Of a stretch of DNA of 64,000 nt, positions 1 to 10,653 are shown piece by piece. The notes under the pieces are model-generated. The model ran no database searches. It saw only the letters and a list, made by a program, of their open reading frames with translations, and was not told the DNA's origin. The stretch's first letter is position 1; the number at the start of each line of letters is the position of its first letter. The translations under genes and the position numbers were made by a program. Source of the DNA: Desulfobulbus sp. (GTDB lineage Bacteria; Desulfobacterota; Desulfobulbia; Desulfobulbales; Desulfobulbaceae); contig WRFD01000002.1 in assembly GCA_009778955.1 (NCBI GenBank), forward strand, positions 1-64,000. The letters run 5' to 3'.

Positions 1-1516
1 CGATGACAATGCCGACGGGCTGCTGGCGGTCATCCACCATCCGGGTCACATTGACCTGGAGCGACAGGGTTTCCCCCCGGCGGATGGTTACCCGCAGGTG
101 GCGCTCGATGGTCGATTTGCCGCTGGTCAGCAGTTCATTGATGAAACTCTCGACGATCAGCACATGCTGCTTGGGCAGGGCAAAATGGAAATCGCGGCCC
201 AGGAAGGAGGCAGGTTCGATGGCCAACAACTCCTCGGCAAAGCGGTTGATGGTGGTGATCCGGTTGTTTTCGTCCAGGGCGATGACCCCGGCGGCCACAT
301 TTTCGAGGATGGTTTCCAGGTAGCGGCGGCGCTGTTCCGACACCTCGTTGCTGTCGCGGAGCGCCTCGTGGGTCCGGGCCAGTTGCCGGTTCGACGCAAG
401 AATTTTCGTGGTCATGGAGTTGAAGGAATCGACCAGCATGCCCATCTCGTCGTCCGCCTCCTTTTCGACGATGAAATCCATGTCGCCGTCGGCGACCCGC
501 CGGGTGGCCTCGGCCAGTTTCTTGATGGGGCCGGTGAGGCCGCGGGCGATGTAAAACCCGAACCAGATCGCCCCGAAGAGCACCAGCAGAGAGATGATCA
601 GCAGCATGATGATCAGGCTGAATTTGATTGGCGCCTTGAGCATGACCAACTGTTGGTAGCCGGTGATCCCTTCGGAAATGGACTGCATGGCCTCAAGCCG
701 GGCTGCGGAGATCAGGACCGAGGTGACCAGGAACCAGGTCTGCGGAGTCTCCAGGTTGACCTCCACCGGCACGATCGCCTCGATCAGCTCGCCCAGGGCG
801 GTTTTCTGGGTGACCACTTCCGTGCGGTCGAGAGTGGCGGTCAGGCGCAGGGCCTCCGAGGGTGGAGGGGGAGGTGCTATGGCCTGGAGGCGCGGCCCGG
901 CCACCGAGATGAGCAGATTTCGTTCGCTGTCGAGCAGGAGGATGGAATCCGGAGCGCCCGGCAGATCTATGGCAAGCGTCTTTGTAAAAAACCGCTCCAG
1001 GGCCTTCATGTCGGACAGGTCCAAGGTGCCGCTTTCCAGAATCGAGGCGAGATTCCGGCTGGTGTATTCGGCCTGCTCGCTGCTGTCGTGGAGGGTTGTC
1101 TGCGCCAGTTTGAGCGAGGATTGCAGCGAATCTTCCACCTGGGCGTTGAACCAGTAGTCCATGGAGGTGGAGACGAAACGCAGGGCCACCCAAAAGAGGA
1201 TGGCGGTGGGAATAAACGACAGCGAAATGAAGCAGATCACCAGCCGGGTGCGCAACCGGGAACCGAGGATATTTTGGTTGCGCTCGAAGATCAGTTCCAC
1301 CAGGTTGCGCAGCACCAGGTAGAGCATGAGCAGCAACAGCAGACCGTTGATGTTGATCAGGGCAAAGATCAGGATGGTGCTGGAAATGGGCAGATTGAAA
1401 TCGCCGCTGAGCAGGCCGCGCTGGACATAGCCCAGCACCGGAATCAGCAGGAGGCAGGAAGCGATGGTGAACCGCACCAACCGCTGCTTCTTTTTTCTCT
1501 GTTCCGGGGTGAGCAT
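1..1516 (-). CDS. NtrY-like membrane sensor histidine kinase (HAMP/PAS region), truncated by the window edge
   Basis: Manual reverse-strand reading gives MLTPEQRKKKQRLVRFTIASCLLLIPVLGYVQRGLLSGD...LRNLVELIFERNQNILGSRLRTRLVICFISLSFIPTAILFWVALRFVSTSMDYWFNAQVEDSLQSS, typical of the NtrY N-terminus. The ORF runs off the left edge, so it is not in the ORF track. Confidence 0.8.
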   Translation of the reverse strand, partial: MLTPEQRKKKQRLVRFTIASCLLLIPVLGYVQRGLLSGDFNLPISSTILIFALININGLLLLLMLYLVLRNLVELIFERNQNILGSRLRTRLVICFISLSFIPTAILFWVALRFVSTSMDYWFNAQVEDSLQSSLKLAQTTLHDSSEQAEYTSRNLASILESGTLDLSDMKALERFFTKTLAIDLPGAPDSILLLDSERNLLISVAGPRLQAIAPPPPPSEALRLTATLDRTEVVTQKTALGELIEAIVPVEVNLETPQTWFLVTSVLISAARLEAMQSISEGITGYQQLVMLKAPIKFSLIIMLLIISLLVLFGAIWFGFYIARGLTGPIKKLAEATRRVADGDMDFIVEKEADDEMGMLVDSFNSMTTKILASNRQLARTHEALRDSNEVSEQRRRYLETILENVAAGVIALDENNRITTINRFAEELLAIEPASFLGRDFHFALPKQHVLIVESFINELLTSGKSTIERHLRVTIRRGETLSLQVNVTRMVDDRQQPVGIVI

Positions 1517-1535
1517 CGGCGGCCGGAACGAAAGG

Positions 1536-2111
1536 TCAGTACCTGAATTCGATAGTCCGCCAATCGGTTTCGAAATCCCAAAGGGCGGCGATGGGAAGCA
1601 GGCGGTGAATGCCGAAAGGCAGCGATCCTTTTTTCAAGGTCACCTTGAAATGAATGGCATAGGGCGCATCGGGCACCAACTGGGTGAGCGCGATCACCTT
1701 GACGCCGTTGAGTTCGGCCATGAGCTGCCTGGCATGATCCAGATCGGCGGTGGTCACGATCTTGCCATCCTGGCCGGAGAGAGTGACCTTATAGGTACTG
1801 CTGGCCGCGTCGTAGGAAAGGGTGTGAGTGACCGCCGATTCGACCAAAGTGGTGTTGAACCATTTGCCGTCGGTCTTGATCAATTCCATATGGAAGGTGA
1901 ACACAACCGGGATGCCGTCGCGGACATCGTTGAGCATTTCTGGGGTGAAACCGTTCTTCACCGTGGCAAAGAGCAGAAGATCGGATTCGGAGGTCGTAAT
2001 GATGATGTCTTTAATTTCAGGTGGTTCTCCTGCTATGGCCCGTGGCAGTCCGGGATGGAATGCCAGCAGAAATCCGCAGAGGAAGAGCAGCCGGATGTCG
2101 AAAAATTTCAT
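1536..2111 (-). CDS. DUF4390 family exported protein
   Basis: MKFFDIRLLFLCGFLLAFHPGLPRAIAGEPPEIKDI... has a signal peptide and DUF4390-like body directly upstream of the ntrY-like gene. Start taken as the Met at 2111, not 2333. Confidence 0.7.
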   Translation of the reverse strand: MKFFDIRLLFLCGFLLAFHPGLPRAIAGEPPEIKDIIITTSESDLLLFATVKNGFTPEMLNDVRDGIPVVFTFHMELIKTDGKWFNTTLVESAVTHTLSYDAASSTYKVTLSGQDGKIVTTADLDHARQLMAELNGVKVIALTQLVPDAPYAIHFKVTLKKGSLPFGIHRLLPIAALWDFETDWRTIEFRY

Positions 2112-2326
2112 TTTTGGGGATACGTGTCTCAGTGCCTGTGCTCGGGAGAAAATCAAGTGAAAATATACCCAGAGCATATACCTGATCGGCAGATATTTGT
2201 CCATGACAAGCGCCGTTCCGGTCGGCGGGAAGTGGCGGCCGTGCGCCTTGTCCGCCGGCCGGAACGATGTCTTCGGCCCCGCTGTAGGCGGTGGGCCAAG
2301 AGAAAAAAGGGGGAGAATGAGCATGG

Positions 2327-4330
2327 CTACCACTCAACCCTGAGGACGTTGTCCAGGGGTCGCACCCGGACGAGTTTAATGCGGATGATATCGCCGGGAT
2401 CAATCGGAAAAGCCGGATTGGGCGGCAGGTCGACATCGAACAGGCAGTCGCAGAGGAGCAGGTTGACCCGCTGCGGGCCGACGCCGACCACCAGGCTGTT
2501 GACCCGTTGTCCCTCTTTGGGCGCGAGGTAGCGAAGAATCCAGTAGCGATGCCGTTGCTGACGGATGGCATTGGCCCGGGCGAGTTTTTGCTGGATAATG
2601 CCGGTGAAGGCTTTGCATTCCTCGCTGGAAAAAAGGATGCCGCGGCCGTGGAGCATGTGGCTCAACTGGTGTTGCATGGCCAGGTCGAGGAAGCGACGGA
2701 TCGGCGAGGTGATGGTGGTGTAGCTGTTCAGGCCGAGGCCGCTGTGCGGCTTGGGATGCGAGGTCAGCTCGCCTCGGGCAAGATAGCGCCGCTGGTGGGC
2801 GATGTCGGCAAGGCTGTTCTGGACGCCGGCGATGATGCGCTTGCGCGGCGGAGGCTGGGAGCGGAACAGTCCGGGCGCTTCCCTCGCCGTCAGGTAAGAG
2901 GCGGTAAGGCTGTTGGCCAGGATCATGAATTCGGAAATCAGATTGCGGGCCGGCGTGTCCACTGGTGAGAGATAGACCTGGATATGGCTGCGGTCGCGGA
3001 TATCGATGTTGACGTCAGGCAGGGAGAGCAACAGGGCGCCGTGATCAACCCGCTGCTGCCGCAGCTGCTGCCGGACCACATTGAGAGCCATCAGCTCGGG
3101 ATCCTGGTCCATCAGGCCGTCCGCCTCGCGGTAGCTCAACTGGCGTTTGACTTCGATAACCGCCGGCACGATGGTGGAATGGACCAGGCTGCCATCTGGA
3201 TTTAAGGTGACGAGAAAGCTGAGGGTCGGACGCACCCTGCCCAGGATCAGGCTGCACAAGTCGAGCGACAGCTGCTTGGGCAGCATGGGAATGTGCCCCT
3301 CGGGGAAATAGATCGAGGTCGAACGTTCCTTGGCCTCGGCAAAAAGTGGGCTCTTGACCGGCACGTAGTGGCTGACGTCGGTGATATGAATGCCGATTTC
3401 CACCTGGCCGTTTTCCTTGCGGACAATGTGAATGGCATCGTCAAAATCGCGAGTGGAAGTGCCATCGATGGTCAGGGCGGGCAGGTCGCGCAGATCCTTG
3501 CGTTTGGGATCGGCGAACAGTTCTTTGGCCGTTGCTTCCCGCAGGGTTTCGGTGACCTGGAGGCAGGGATCGGGAAATTCGACTGGCTGGTCGGAACGGA
3601 GCAGGGCCAGATTTTCGTCCTGGTCCCAGATCCCGGCCTTGACCAGCAGTTCGTGGCCGGCATGGGGCGCTGTCAGGCCGGCCTTTTTCAGGCTCTGGCG
3701 AATGAATTCGTCCTCGGGAACCTCGCTGCCGAACAGGACCGATTGGACAAGCCATTGCAGGCATCGTTTTCGATCCGGCCAATCGGAGTCATCGATGGCG
3801 CTGCCCCGCATGATTGCCAGGAATCCTCGCGCCGCCTGGTCTAGCAGCAGCGCCTTTTCCTGTTCCCGCTGCCGTTGCAGCCGCAGGTGAGCGACCTGTT
3901 CCGGGGTGTGGGCGACGATCTTGCTGTTTTTGTATTTGAAAAACAGTGGATCGAAAAAAACAGCCCGCAAAAAGGCGGCCCGATGGTCGTCGTCCACCGC
4001 GCCGCCGAAATGCAATTCGGAAAGAAATTCGGAGGAAAATTCGCTGCCGGTCTCCTCTTGGACGATTTCCCACAGCGGTTCCAGGTCGATGTTCTCGGCC
4101 AGGGCGAAACGGTCGTCGCTGCGCTTCCGCAGCAGGGCGGCAGTCGCCTCCCGGCTGGTCTCGCTGGGATAGATCTGGTGCGATACGCTCAGGATTCTGG
4201 CCTCCGGCAGATTGATTTCGCGTCCGTTCTGGCTGATCAGATGAATTTTCTTCTCGGCTACGCTGGAAACCAGGCCGCAGAAAAACCTGCCGCCATCGAT
4301 GAATTCTATGAGGCTGCCAGGGGTGATCAT
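2327..4330 (-). CDS. RNB-domain exoribonuclease (RNase II/R family)
   Basis: RNB catalytic signature [16 protein letters not shown] and [16 protein letters not shown]. Confidence 0.9.
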   Translation of the reverse strand: MITPGSLIEFIDGGRFFCGLVSSVAEKKIHLISQNGREINLPEARILSVSHQIYPSETSREATAALLRKRSDDRFALAENIDLEPLWEIVQEETGSEFSSEFLSELHFGGAVDDDHRAAFLRAVFFDPLFFKYKNSKIVAHTPEQVAHLRLQRQREQEKALLLDQAARGFLAIMRGSAIDDSDWPDRKRCLQWLVQSVLFGSEVPEDEFIRQSLKKAGLTAPHAGHELLVKAGIWDQDENLALLRSDQPVEFPDPCLQVTETLREATAKELFADPKRKDLRDLPALTIDGTSTRDFDDAIHIVRKENGQVEIGIHITDVSHYVPVKSPLFAEAKERSTSIYFPEGHIPMLPKQLSLDLCSLILGRVRPTLSFLVTLNPDGSLVHSTIVPAVIEVKRQLSYREADGLMDQDPELMALNVVRQQLRQQRVDHGALLLSLPDVNIDIRDRSHIQVYLSPVDTPARNLISEFMILANSLTASYLTAREAPGLFRSQPPPRKRIIAGVQNSLADIAHQRRYLARGELTSHPKPHSGLGLNSYTTITSPIRRFLDLAMQHQLSHMLHGRGILFSSEECKAFTGIIQQKLARANAIRQQRHRYWILRYLAPKEGQRVNSLVVGVGPQRVNLLLCDCLFDVDLPPNPAFPIDPGDIIRIKLVRVRPLDNVLRVEW

Positions 4331-4393
4331 CGTAACACGTTGCGAAGTTGGGAGGTCATGGTAAGCTACAGTGGATAGCAGGATTCCCTCTCT

Positions 4394-5344
4394 TTGTCAT
4401 GCTTTTCTTTTCCGATCCGGCCACGGCCGTCAAAAGGAGCGTCATTGAACAGTGCACCGCACCGCTCGGGGGTGGTGGCCATCATCGGTCTCCCCAATGT
4501 TGGCAAGTCGACTTTGCTCAACCAACTGCTCCGGCAAAAGATCGCCATTGTCACGCCGAAACCGCAAACCACCCGCAATCGCATCATGGGGATTGTCACC
4601 GGCAGCGGCTATCAGATCATTCTGCTGGACACACCTGGCCTGCACTCGGCCCGGGAAGAAATGAACCGGCAGATGGTGCGGGTGGCGCTGGAGAGTCTTT
4701 CGGATGCGGATGCGGTTTTGTTCCTGGCGGACAGCACCGAAGTGCCTGTGGCCAAACAGGAGCAGTGGGCCGAGGAACTCCGGGGCTACCTCGACCGGGT
4801 CGCCTGTCCGGTGGTGCTGGCTTTGAACAAAATGGACCTATTGCCCTCGGAGCGGTTGCTGCCGGTGATCGATTGGTACCGTGGCTTGCACGCCTTTGTC
4901 GCCATTGTCCCCATCTCGGCGCTCCACGGCACACGGGTCGACGCCCTGTTGGCGGAATTGGTGGGCCTTTTGCCTGAAGGACCGCAATATTATCCGGACG
5001 ATACCCCCACCGATGTCAGCGAACGGTTCATCGCGGCCGAAACCATCAGGGAAAAGATCTTTTTGCGGACCCGCGACGAGATTCCGTATTCGACCGCCGT
5101 GGTCATCGATACCTTCGAGGAAGGCAATCCGGTGGTCATCCGAGCCACGATTCTGGTGGAGCGGGATTCTCAGAAGGGTATTCTGGTGGGGCAGAAGGGG
5201 GCAATGCTGGCGGCGATCCGCAAAAGCGCAGCCGCCGACATCGAACGGTTGCTCGACTGCCGCGTGCGGCTCCACTTGTGGGTCAAGGTGAGCAGGAACT
5301 GGACCGGAAACGTCAACATGCTCCGCGAACTGGGCCTGGCCTGA
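4394..5344 (+). CDS. era: GTPase Era
   Basis: G1 [13 protein letters not shown]3 DTPGLH, G4 NKMD, C-terminal KH region ([32 protein letters not shown]). Start codon uncertain. Confidence 0.92.
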   Translation: MSCFSFPIRPRPSKGASLNSAPHRSGVVAIIGLPNVGKSTLLNQLLRQKIAIVTPKPQTTRNRIMGIVTGSGYQIILLDTPGLHSAREEMNRQMVRVALESLSDADAVLFLADSTEVPVAKQEQWAEELRGYLDRVACPVVLALNKMDLLPSERLLPVIDWYRGLHAFVAIVPISALHGTRVDALLAELVGLLPEGPQYYPDDTPTDVSERFIAAETIREKIFLRTRDEIPYSTAVVIDTFEEGNPVVIRATILVERDSQKGILVGQKGAMLAAIRKSAAADIERLLDCRVRLHLWVKVSRNWTGNVNMLRELGLA

Positions 5345-5705
5345 TCCGGGCCAGTCTCATTGACGCGCCTTGCAATCGAAACCGTAATTTTAAGTCATCC
5401 CTCGGCACGTATCTTAGCCTTCCGGCAGCTGCGTTACGCTCGGCAGATTAGGCGGTGGACGGTCTGGTGAACGTGTTGCTGGATGCCACGCATCACTACG
5501 CGATGGCTCCCATCTGGGACCGCCTTTACGGTTGGCATACGGCGTTTTTTCCTTCAATATCGCTTGCAGCAACAGCGCCAAACTCTTTTCAGCCGCAGAA
5601 ATCAGCGGCTTGAATAACGGGCCAATCTATCAGTTGCCAATACGGACAGCCTCAGGCTGAAGTGACCAGGCCAGCCGCAGGAGCAGATAAAACATGGGAA
5701 ATTTT

Positions 5706-5743
5706 GTGTGGGGAAAACTTCTTGAAAGAAGTTTTCCCCACAC
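5706..5743. repeat. Perfect 18-bp inverted repeat (hairpin) upstream of the radical SAM operon
   Basis: GTGTGGGGAAAACTTCTT-GA-AAGAAGTTTTCCCCACAC read directly; arms are perfect reverse complements. Confidence 0.85.
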
Positions 5744-5784
5744 CCTTTTCAAGAACTTTTTATTTTCAAGAATGTAAAAATACT

Positions 5785-6882
5785 ATGCACTTGGTCAGAG
5801 TGAACACAAAACGCCTGAAAAAAGAATTTATTGACTTGTATTACCGCGTTTATGCCCGGCATCAGGCTAATAGGGACAACTTCAACCACGTTGCGGCCAA
5901 TTTCTTGTATAAAAAAGATTCCTTCAGCCGGGACTGCCAATTGGAGCCCGTGCTGATTTTTGATGCCGGACATTTTGTCGCCAGAGCTGTTTTGCTGCGT
6001 CATCCACGAATGGACGCGCTCCAGTTGAGTTGTTTTGAAGCCTTGCCTGGAAAACCGGGCGCGATTGATCTGCTTTTGGAGAGGGCTTCGCGTCTGGCGG
6101 GAGAATGGGGCGTAGAGAAGGTGATAATCGGGATGAATGGCCATCTCACCTATGGAGTCGGTTTTTTGCAGGATCATCAGAATCTGCCGGCAGCATTTTC
6201 CGGGGCCTACAGTCCGGAGTATTACCCGGAGTACTTTTCAGAGCGCGGCTTTATCGAACATACCCTGACGACATATTACGCCGATCCCGCAATCTTTGAC
6301 CTGCCGAAAAAGCTGATTGAACGCGCCTATTCCGGCATATCCTACCGCCTGATCCACTTGAATGACCTGAAGCGGGAGATGGCGACCTTAGGGGATTTGT
6401 TCAACAAAACACTAAAGGATACGCGTTTTTATTTTCATAAGAACATCCGTGAATCTTACGAGATGATCCGGGCAATACGGCCTTTGCTGAAAAACAACAA
6501 TATCATCTACGCCATGAAAGATGGAAAAGAAATCGGATTCGTCATATGGCATCCGAACTTCAACGAGGTCATACCGGACAACAGCCGCATCAACCCATTC
6601 TTGTTTTTTCTGCGTTGCAAGTTCTTTGGCGGGCGGATCAGAGAATTCATGATAAATACTATCGGCGTCCTCTCTGAATATAAGAACACAGGCGTTGCAT
6701 TGGGGTTGATACATGAGGTTTTCAAGCAGGTCAACGGAGTTTACTTGGGCGGAGAAACCAGTTTCGTGTGGGACGATAACTTCAAGTCCACTCGCTTCTG
6801 CCGGACTTTGTGCCGTCATGCCCTGCGGCATTATGTGGTCTATGAATGGAGGCTCGACGGCAATGTGGCAGGGCGCGCATGA
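5785..6882 (+). CDS. GNAT-like acyltransferase family protein
   Basis: In-frame ATG at 5785 (the 5662 start is GTG and lies upstream of the hairpin). C-terminal GNAT-like region (EFMINTIGVLSEYKNTGVALGLIHEVFK). Lower GC than flanks. Confidence 0.55.
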   Translation: MHLVRVNTKRLKKEFIDLYYRVYARHQANRDNFNHVAANFLYKKDSFSRDCQLEPVLIFDAGHFVARAVLLRHPRMDALQLSCFEALPGKPGAIDLLLERASRLAGEWGVEKVIIGMNGHLTYGVGFLQDHQNLPAAFSGAYSPEYYPEYFSERGFIEHTLTTYYADPAIFDLPKKLIERAYSGISYRLIHLNDLKREMATLGDLFNKTLKDTRFYFHKNIRESYEMIRAIRPLLKNNNIIYAMKDGKEIGFVIWHPNFNEVIPDNSRINPFLFFLRCKFFGGRIREFMINTIGVLSEYKNTGVALGLIHEVFKQVNGVYLGGETSFVWDDNFKSTRFCRTLCRHALRHYVVYEWRLDGNVAGRA

Positions 6883-7916
6883 GGCCGCTTGAATTCACTG
6901 CGGCTGCCGACCTGCCGGAAAGCTGGGATCAGGGTCTGGCCGGCAACATTTACCTGAGACGTTTCTTTTTACGCTTCATGGAAGGGCGAAGCGACGTGCA
7001 CGAGAGCCGCTACTACATGTTGACGGATAATTACGGCGCTCCGGACACCCGATTCGTGCTGTTCACCCGAAAAAAATTCGTGATTACCCAGTTCACCAGG
7101 CTTTCTTTGCAGGCGCTTTCCCGTTTTGTTTATGTGCCTTTGTCCGTGGGGCGGCCTGGGGTACATCTGGGCACGGGCCGCAGCGAACTCTTTTTTGCCT
7201 TTGTTCGCGAACTCAAGGGTATGCGCCTGGTGTTCAACCTGCCCGGCGATATCAGGGCGCCAGGTTTCGTGCAGATGATGACTTGCCCGAGTTGCGTGAT
7301 GGATTTGCGCTGGAGCGATTTCGACGGCTATATGGCTGACTTGCGCAGCCACTATCGCAATCGCTGTAAAAAAGCCCTTAAAAGATCCTCCGGACTGAGG
7401 ATTTATAGGCTGATGGACAACAGCCACTTTGGCGATGATTTATACTCCCTGTATCTGCAAACGCTGAAGCGGGCCGATTATGTCATTGAAACGCTGAGCC
7501 TGGAGTTTTTTCGTGGGGATTTTTTTGATATTTTTGTCATGGAAGACGACTCCGGCAGGCCGGTGGCCTTTTATCAGTTATTGCAAAATGGAGATGAGCT
7601 GATTTTTGAATTCACCGGCTCTGACGCGGATTTGGCTTCCCGCCATGACGCCTATACCCGCATGCTGTTGGAAATTATCCGCTACGGCATCGAAAACGGC
7701 TTTAAGCGCATCGATTTCGGCCAGACCGCGGAAGAGGCAAAACTCCGAGTGGGCTGCCGTTACAAGTACATCTATATACTGGCCAGTCATTCCAATCCGG
7801 TAGTAAACTTTATGCTCAAGATTTTTGCTCCGTTACTGCGCTACAAGCCTATGCCCGAAGATAGCTTCAGTGTTTTCAAAACCACACCTGTGCACCTGAA
7901 GGACGGCAATTCATGA
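6879..7916 (+). CDS. GNAT/FemAB-like (Acetyltransf_6/CelD-type) acyltransferase
   Basis: ...YMADLRSHYRNRCKKALKRSSGLRI...DAYTRMLLEIIRYGIENGFKRIDFGQTAEEAKLRVGC. Starts in an ATGA overlap with the upstream ORF. Confidence 0.6.
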   Translation: MRPLEFTAAADLPESWDQGLAGNIYLRRFFLRFMEGRSDVHESRYYMLTDNYGAPDTRFVLFTRKKFVITQFTRLSLQALSRFVYVPLSVGRPGVHLGTGRSELFFAFVRELKGMRLVFNLPGDIRAPGFVQMMTCPSCVMDLRWSDFDGYMADLRSHYRNRCKKALKRSSGLRIYRLMDNSHFGDDLYSLYLQTLKRADYVIETLSLEFFRGDFFDIFVMEDDSGRPVAFYQLLQNGDELIFEFTGSDADLASRHDAYTRMLLEIIRYGIENGFKRIDFGQTAEEAKLRVGCRYKYIYILASHSNPVVNFMLKIFAPLLRYKPMPEDSFSVFKTTPVHLKDGNS

Positions 7917-9319
7917 ATATTTTGCTGGTGCGGCCAAAGCCGCACAAAGAAAGCATCAATCTGCACAGTATGATGATTTGTGAACCCCTGGAGTTGGAAT
8001 ACATTGCGGCCCGGGTCGAACAGTTGGGACATCACGCCGATATTGTGGATCTTATTCTGGAAAAAAGGGCGTTGGAATATTTTTTGGCGCAAAAAAAATA
8101 TACCCTTGTGGGTTTTGCGTCCTATCTGACGCATGTGGCTGTAGTCAAAGATTTGTCTGGTCGAGTACATGCTTTTGATCCGAGTATGGTCACCATGATA
8201 GGCGGGGTGCATGCCGAGGTGAACCCCGGCGATTTTTACGATCCGCGCATTGATTTGGTCATACAGGGAAACGCCATGACCAGCATGGAGCACCTTCTGG
8301 TCTTGTTGGAGGGGGCAGACCCTTCCGATTTCGAGGGGCGGGCCAGAGTTCTTGACCACATCCGTTCAACCATTCCTGGAGTATGGCGGAAAGGCAAGGA
8401 GCGCCCGCCTTTAGAGATGGAATTCCCATTTTCCTTCCCTGATCGCGGCAAAACAAGGAAATATCGAAAAAATTATAGTTATAGCTATTTAAGCCGCTGC
8501 GCCAGCATCAAAACCTCTTTCGGCTGCCCCTTTAACTGCAATTTCTGTTATTGCATTTGCATCACCCAAAAAAATTATTTTGAACGGGATCTGCGCGAGG
8601 TTATCGAAGAATTCAAAACTATTGAGGAGCCCAATGTATATGTGGTGGACGATGTTTTTTTGTTGCGTCGGGAGCGTGTGCTGGAATTTTGCCGTCTGAT
8701 GGAGGAGGCGGACATCAATAAAACCTTTATCGTCTTTGGCCGTGCCGATTTTGTGGCGGAAAACCCGGACGTGATGCAGCGCTTGCGCGATGTTGGTCTG
8801 CATGCGGTCTTTGTAGGCATCGAGGCGTTCAGTGAAAAAGACCTGATCAGTATTGGCAAGAACAGTTCAGTAACCATAAACGTCAGGGCCATAGAGATCA
8901 TTGAGAACTTGGGCATGCACTGTTATTGCGGCCTCATTGCCATGCCGGATTGGGACCGCGACGATTTTGACAACGTCATCAATTTTTTGAAACGGTTCAA
9001 AAGGCCCATTATCAACATACAGCCACTGACGCCACTGCCAGGTACAGCCTGTTTTGAGCAATACAAAAATCAGCTTGTCATACCCAGGGAGCGCCATGAA
9101 CTTTGGGATCTGGCCCATCTGATGATCAAGCCGCTTGCGATGTCCCCTGCCGAATTTTACAGGAATATCATGCGGGTGTACTATAAGACCTCCCTCGGGC
9201 CGGGCATGCACCTGCATATTTTACGTAAACATGGCCTTGGAGCCTATTTTCGCATCTTGCGCGGGATAATCGCCATAAGCGGGCAATATGTAAAAATGAT
9301 CCGTGAATCGCGCCCATGA
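7913..9319 (+). CDS. B12-binding-domain radical SAM protein
   Basis: N-terminal B12-binding-like domain and radical SAM CxxxCxxC in FGCPFNCNFCYC; ATGA overlap with upstream ORF. Confidence 0.85.
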   Translation: MNILLVRPKPHKESINLHSMMICEPLELEYIAARVEQLGHHADIVDLILEKRALEYFLAQKKYTLVGFASYLTHVAVVKDLSGRVHAFDPSMVTMIGGVHAEVNPGDFYDPRIDLVIQGNAMTSMEHLLVLLEGADPSDFEGRARVLDHIRSTIPGVWRKGKERPPLEMEFPFSFPDRGKTRKYRKNYSYSYLSRCASIKTSFGCPFNCNFCYCICITQKNYFERDLREVIEEFKTIEEPNVYVVDDVFLLRRERVLEFCRLMEEADINKTFIVFGRADFVAENPDVMQRLRDVGLHAVFVGIEAFSEKDLISIGKNSSVTINVRAIEIIENLGMHCYCGLIAMPDWDRDDFDNVINFLKRFKRPIINIQPLTPLPGTACFEQYKNQLVIPRERHELWDLAHLMIKPLAMSPAEFYRNIMRVYYKTSLGPGMHLHILRKHGLGAYFRILRGIIAISGQYVKMIRESRP

Positions 9320-10635
9320 AAAAGAAAGTACTGTTCATACAGCCCACCATCTATGATGATCGGGGCCATCTCATTAAAAAGCGCAAGCTGTACTTTGTGG
9401 GGCTGGCGTATCCTTTGCTGGCAGCCCTTACTCCGCAGGATTGGGAGTGCGAAATTTGCCTGGAAACCATAGAAGACATACCATTTAACTCCGATGCCAG
9501 TTTAATCGCCTGCGGCGGCATGGGCCACGCCGCCAACCGGAGCAGAGAAATCGCCGCGGAATTCAAAAGACAAGGCAAGGCCGTCATAGCAGGTGGCCCC
9601 ATGTTCAGCTTGGCCCCGGAAATCTCTGGCTCGCTTTTTGACAGCGTGCTTATCGGAGACGCCGAAGAGGTCTGGGCGAAACTCATTTGCGATTTTGAAA
9701 ATATAAACCTGAAACGGTTTTATGAAAAAAAGCTGGTCAGCCTATCCACTCCGTTGCCGCGTTATGACCTGATTCTGCCCAAGCGCATCGGCGATTTCCT
9801 TCCGGTGCAGGCTGGGCGCGGCTGTCCGCACCGCTGCAAATTCTGCTCAATAGCCTGCATGTACCGGGGTGCATACCTCAAGCGCGATATTGCCGAGGTC
9901 ATGCGTGATATACGCCACGTCAAAAGTTTGGGCTTCAATCGTTTTTTATTGTTGGACGACAATATTGCGGCCGATCCTGGCTACCTGAAAAAATTGTGCA
10001 GAGAGATTGCCGGCTTGGGCATGGAATGGATGTCGCAATGCGCATTGGATATCGCCGACAACCAGGAATTGCTGGAACTGATGGCGCAAAGCGGTTGCAG
10101 CACCTTGAGCTTCGGACTGGAGAGCGTCAGCCAGAGCAACCTGGAAGAGATCGGCAAAGGCTGGTGTCATCCTGCAAAGTATCTGGAACAGCTTGCCAAG
10201 GTCAGAGAAAGCGGTATTGAGATCGCCAGTGAGATGATGGTGGGCCTGGACGGTGATACGCCGGAAACTCTTGCTGATACGGTGGAATTTACTGAACAAT
10301 CCTGCATCATTACGCCAAAATTCTACATAATGACCCCAATACCGGGTACGGATTTTTACAACGAGATGCGCGCTGCCGGACGGCTCACCGAGGAAGATGT
10401 TTGTAAGTACACCCCCACCAGGGCGGTGATACGTCATCCAACCATGACAATGGAAGAAATCACCGCCATGTTCTGGGAAATATATAACCAAGTCTATTCG
10501 TTACGGCGCATAGTCCAGCGCTGCCTGCTGCATAGGCGTTTTTTGCGCAGACCAGCCAGGTATGTGTTTTATCTGATGGTGAATCTTTATTACCGTTACC
10601 AAATCAAACGGAAGATTGGCCCCATTATTATGTAA
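9316..10635 (+). CDS. B12-binding-domain radical SAM protein
   Basis: QAGRGCPHRCKFCSIACMYRG (CxxxCxxC), LSFGLESVSQ, MMVGLDGDTPETL; ATGA overlap with upstream ORF. Confidence 0.85.
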   Translation: MKKKVLFIQPTIYDDRGHLIKKRKLYFVGLAYPLLAALTPQDWECEICLETIEDIPFNSDASLIACGGMGHAANRSREIAAEFKRQGKAVIAGGPMFSLAPEISGSLFDSVLIGDAEEVWAKLICDFENINLKRFYEKKLVSLSTPLPRYDLILPKRIGDFLPVQAGRGCPHRCKFCSIACMYRGAYLKRDIAEVMRDIRHVKSLGFNRFLLLDDNIAADPGYLKKLCREIAGLGMEWMSQCALDIADNQELLELMAQSGCSTLSFGLESVSQSNLEEIGKGWCHPAKYLEQLAKVRESGIEIASEMMVGLDGDTPETLADTVEFTEQSCIITPKFYIMTPIPGTDFYNEMRAAGRLTEEDVCKYTPTRAVIRHPTMTMEEITAMFWEIYNQVYSLRRIVQRCLLHRRFLRRPARYVFYLMVNLYYRYQIKRKIGPIIM

Positions 10636-10653
10636 GCCATATGACCGCCTGGT

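Noticed and set aside
98-1546. 482-aa plus-strand ORF
   Set aside because: Antisense to the NtrY-like kinase, whose minus-strand reading is clearly protein-like; high-GC shadow ORF.
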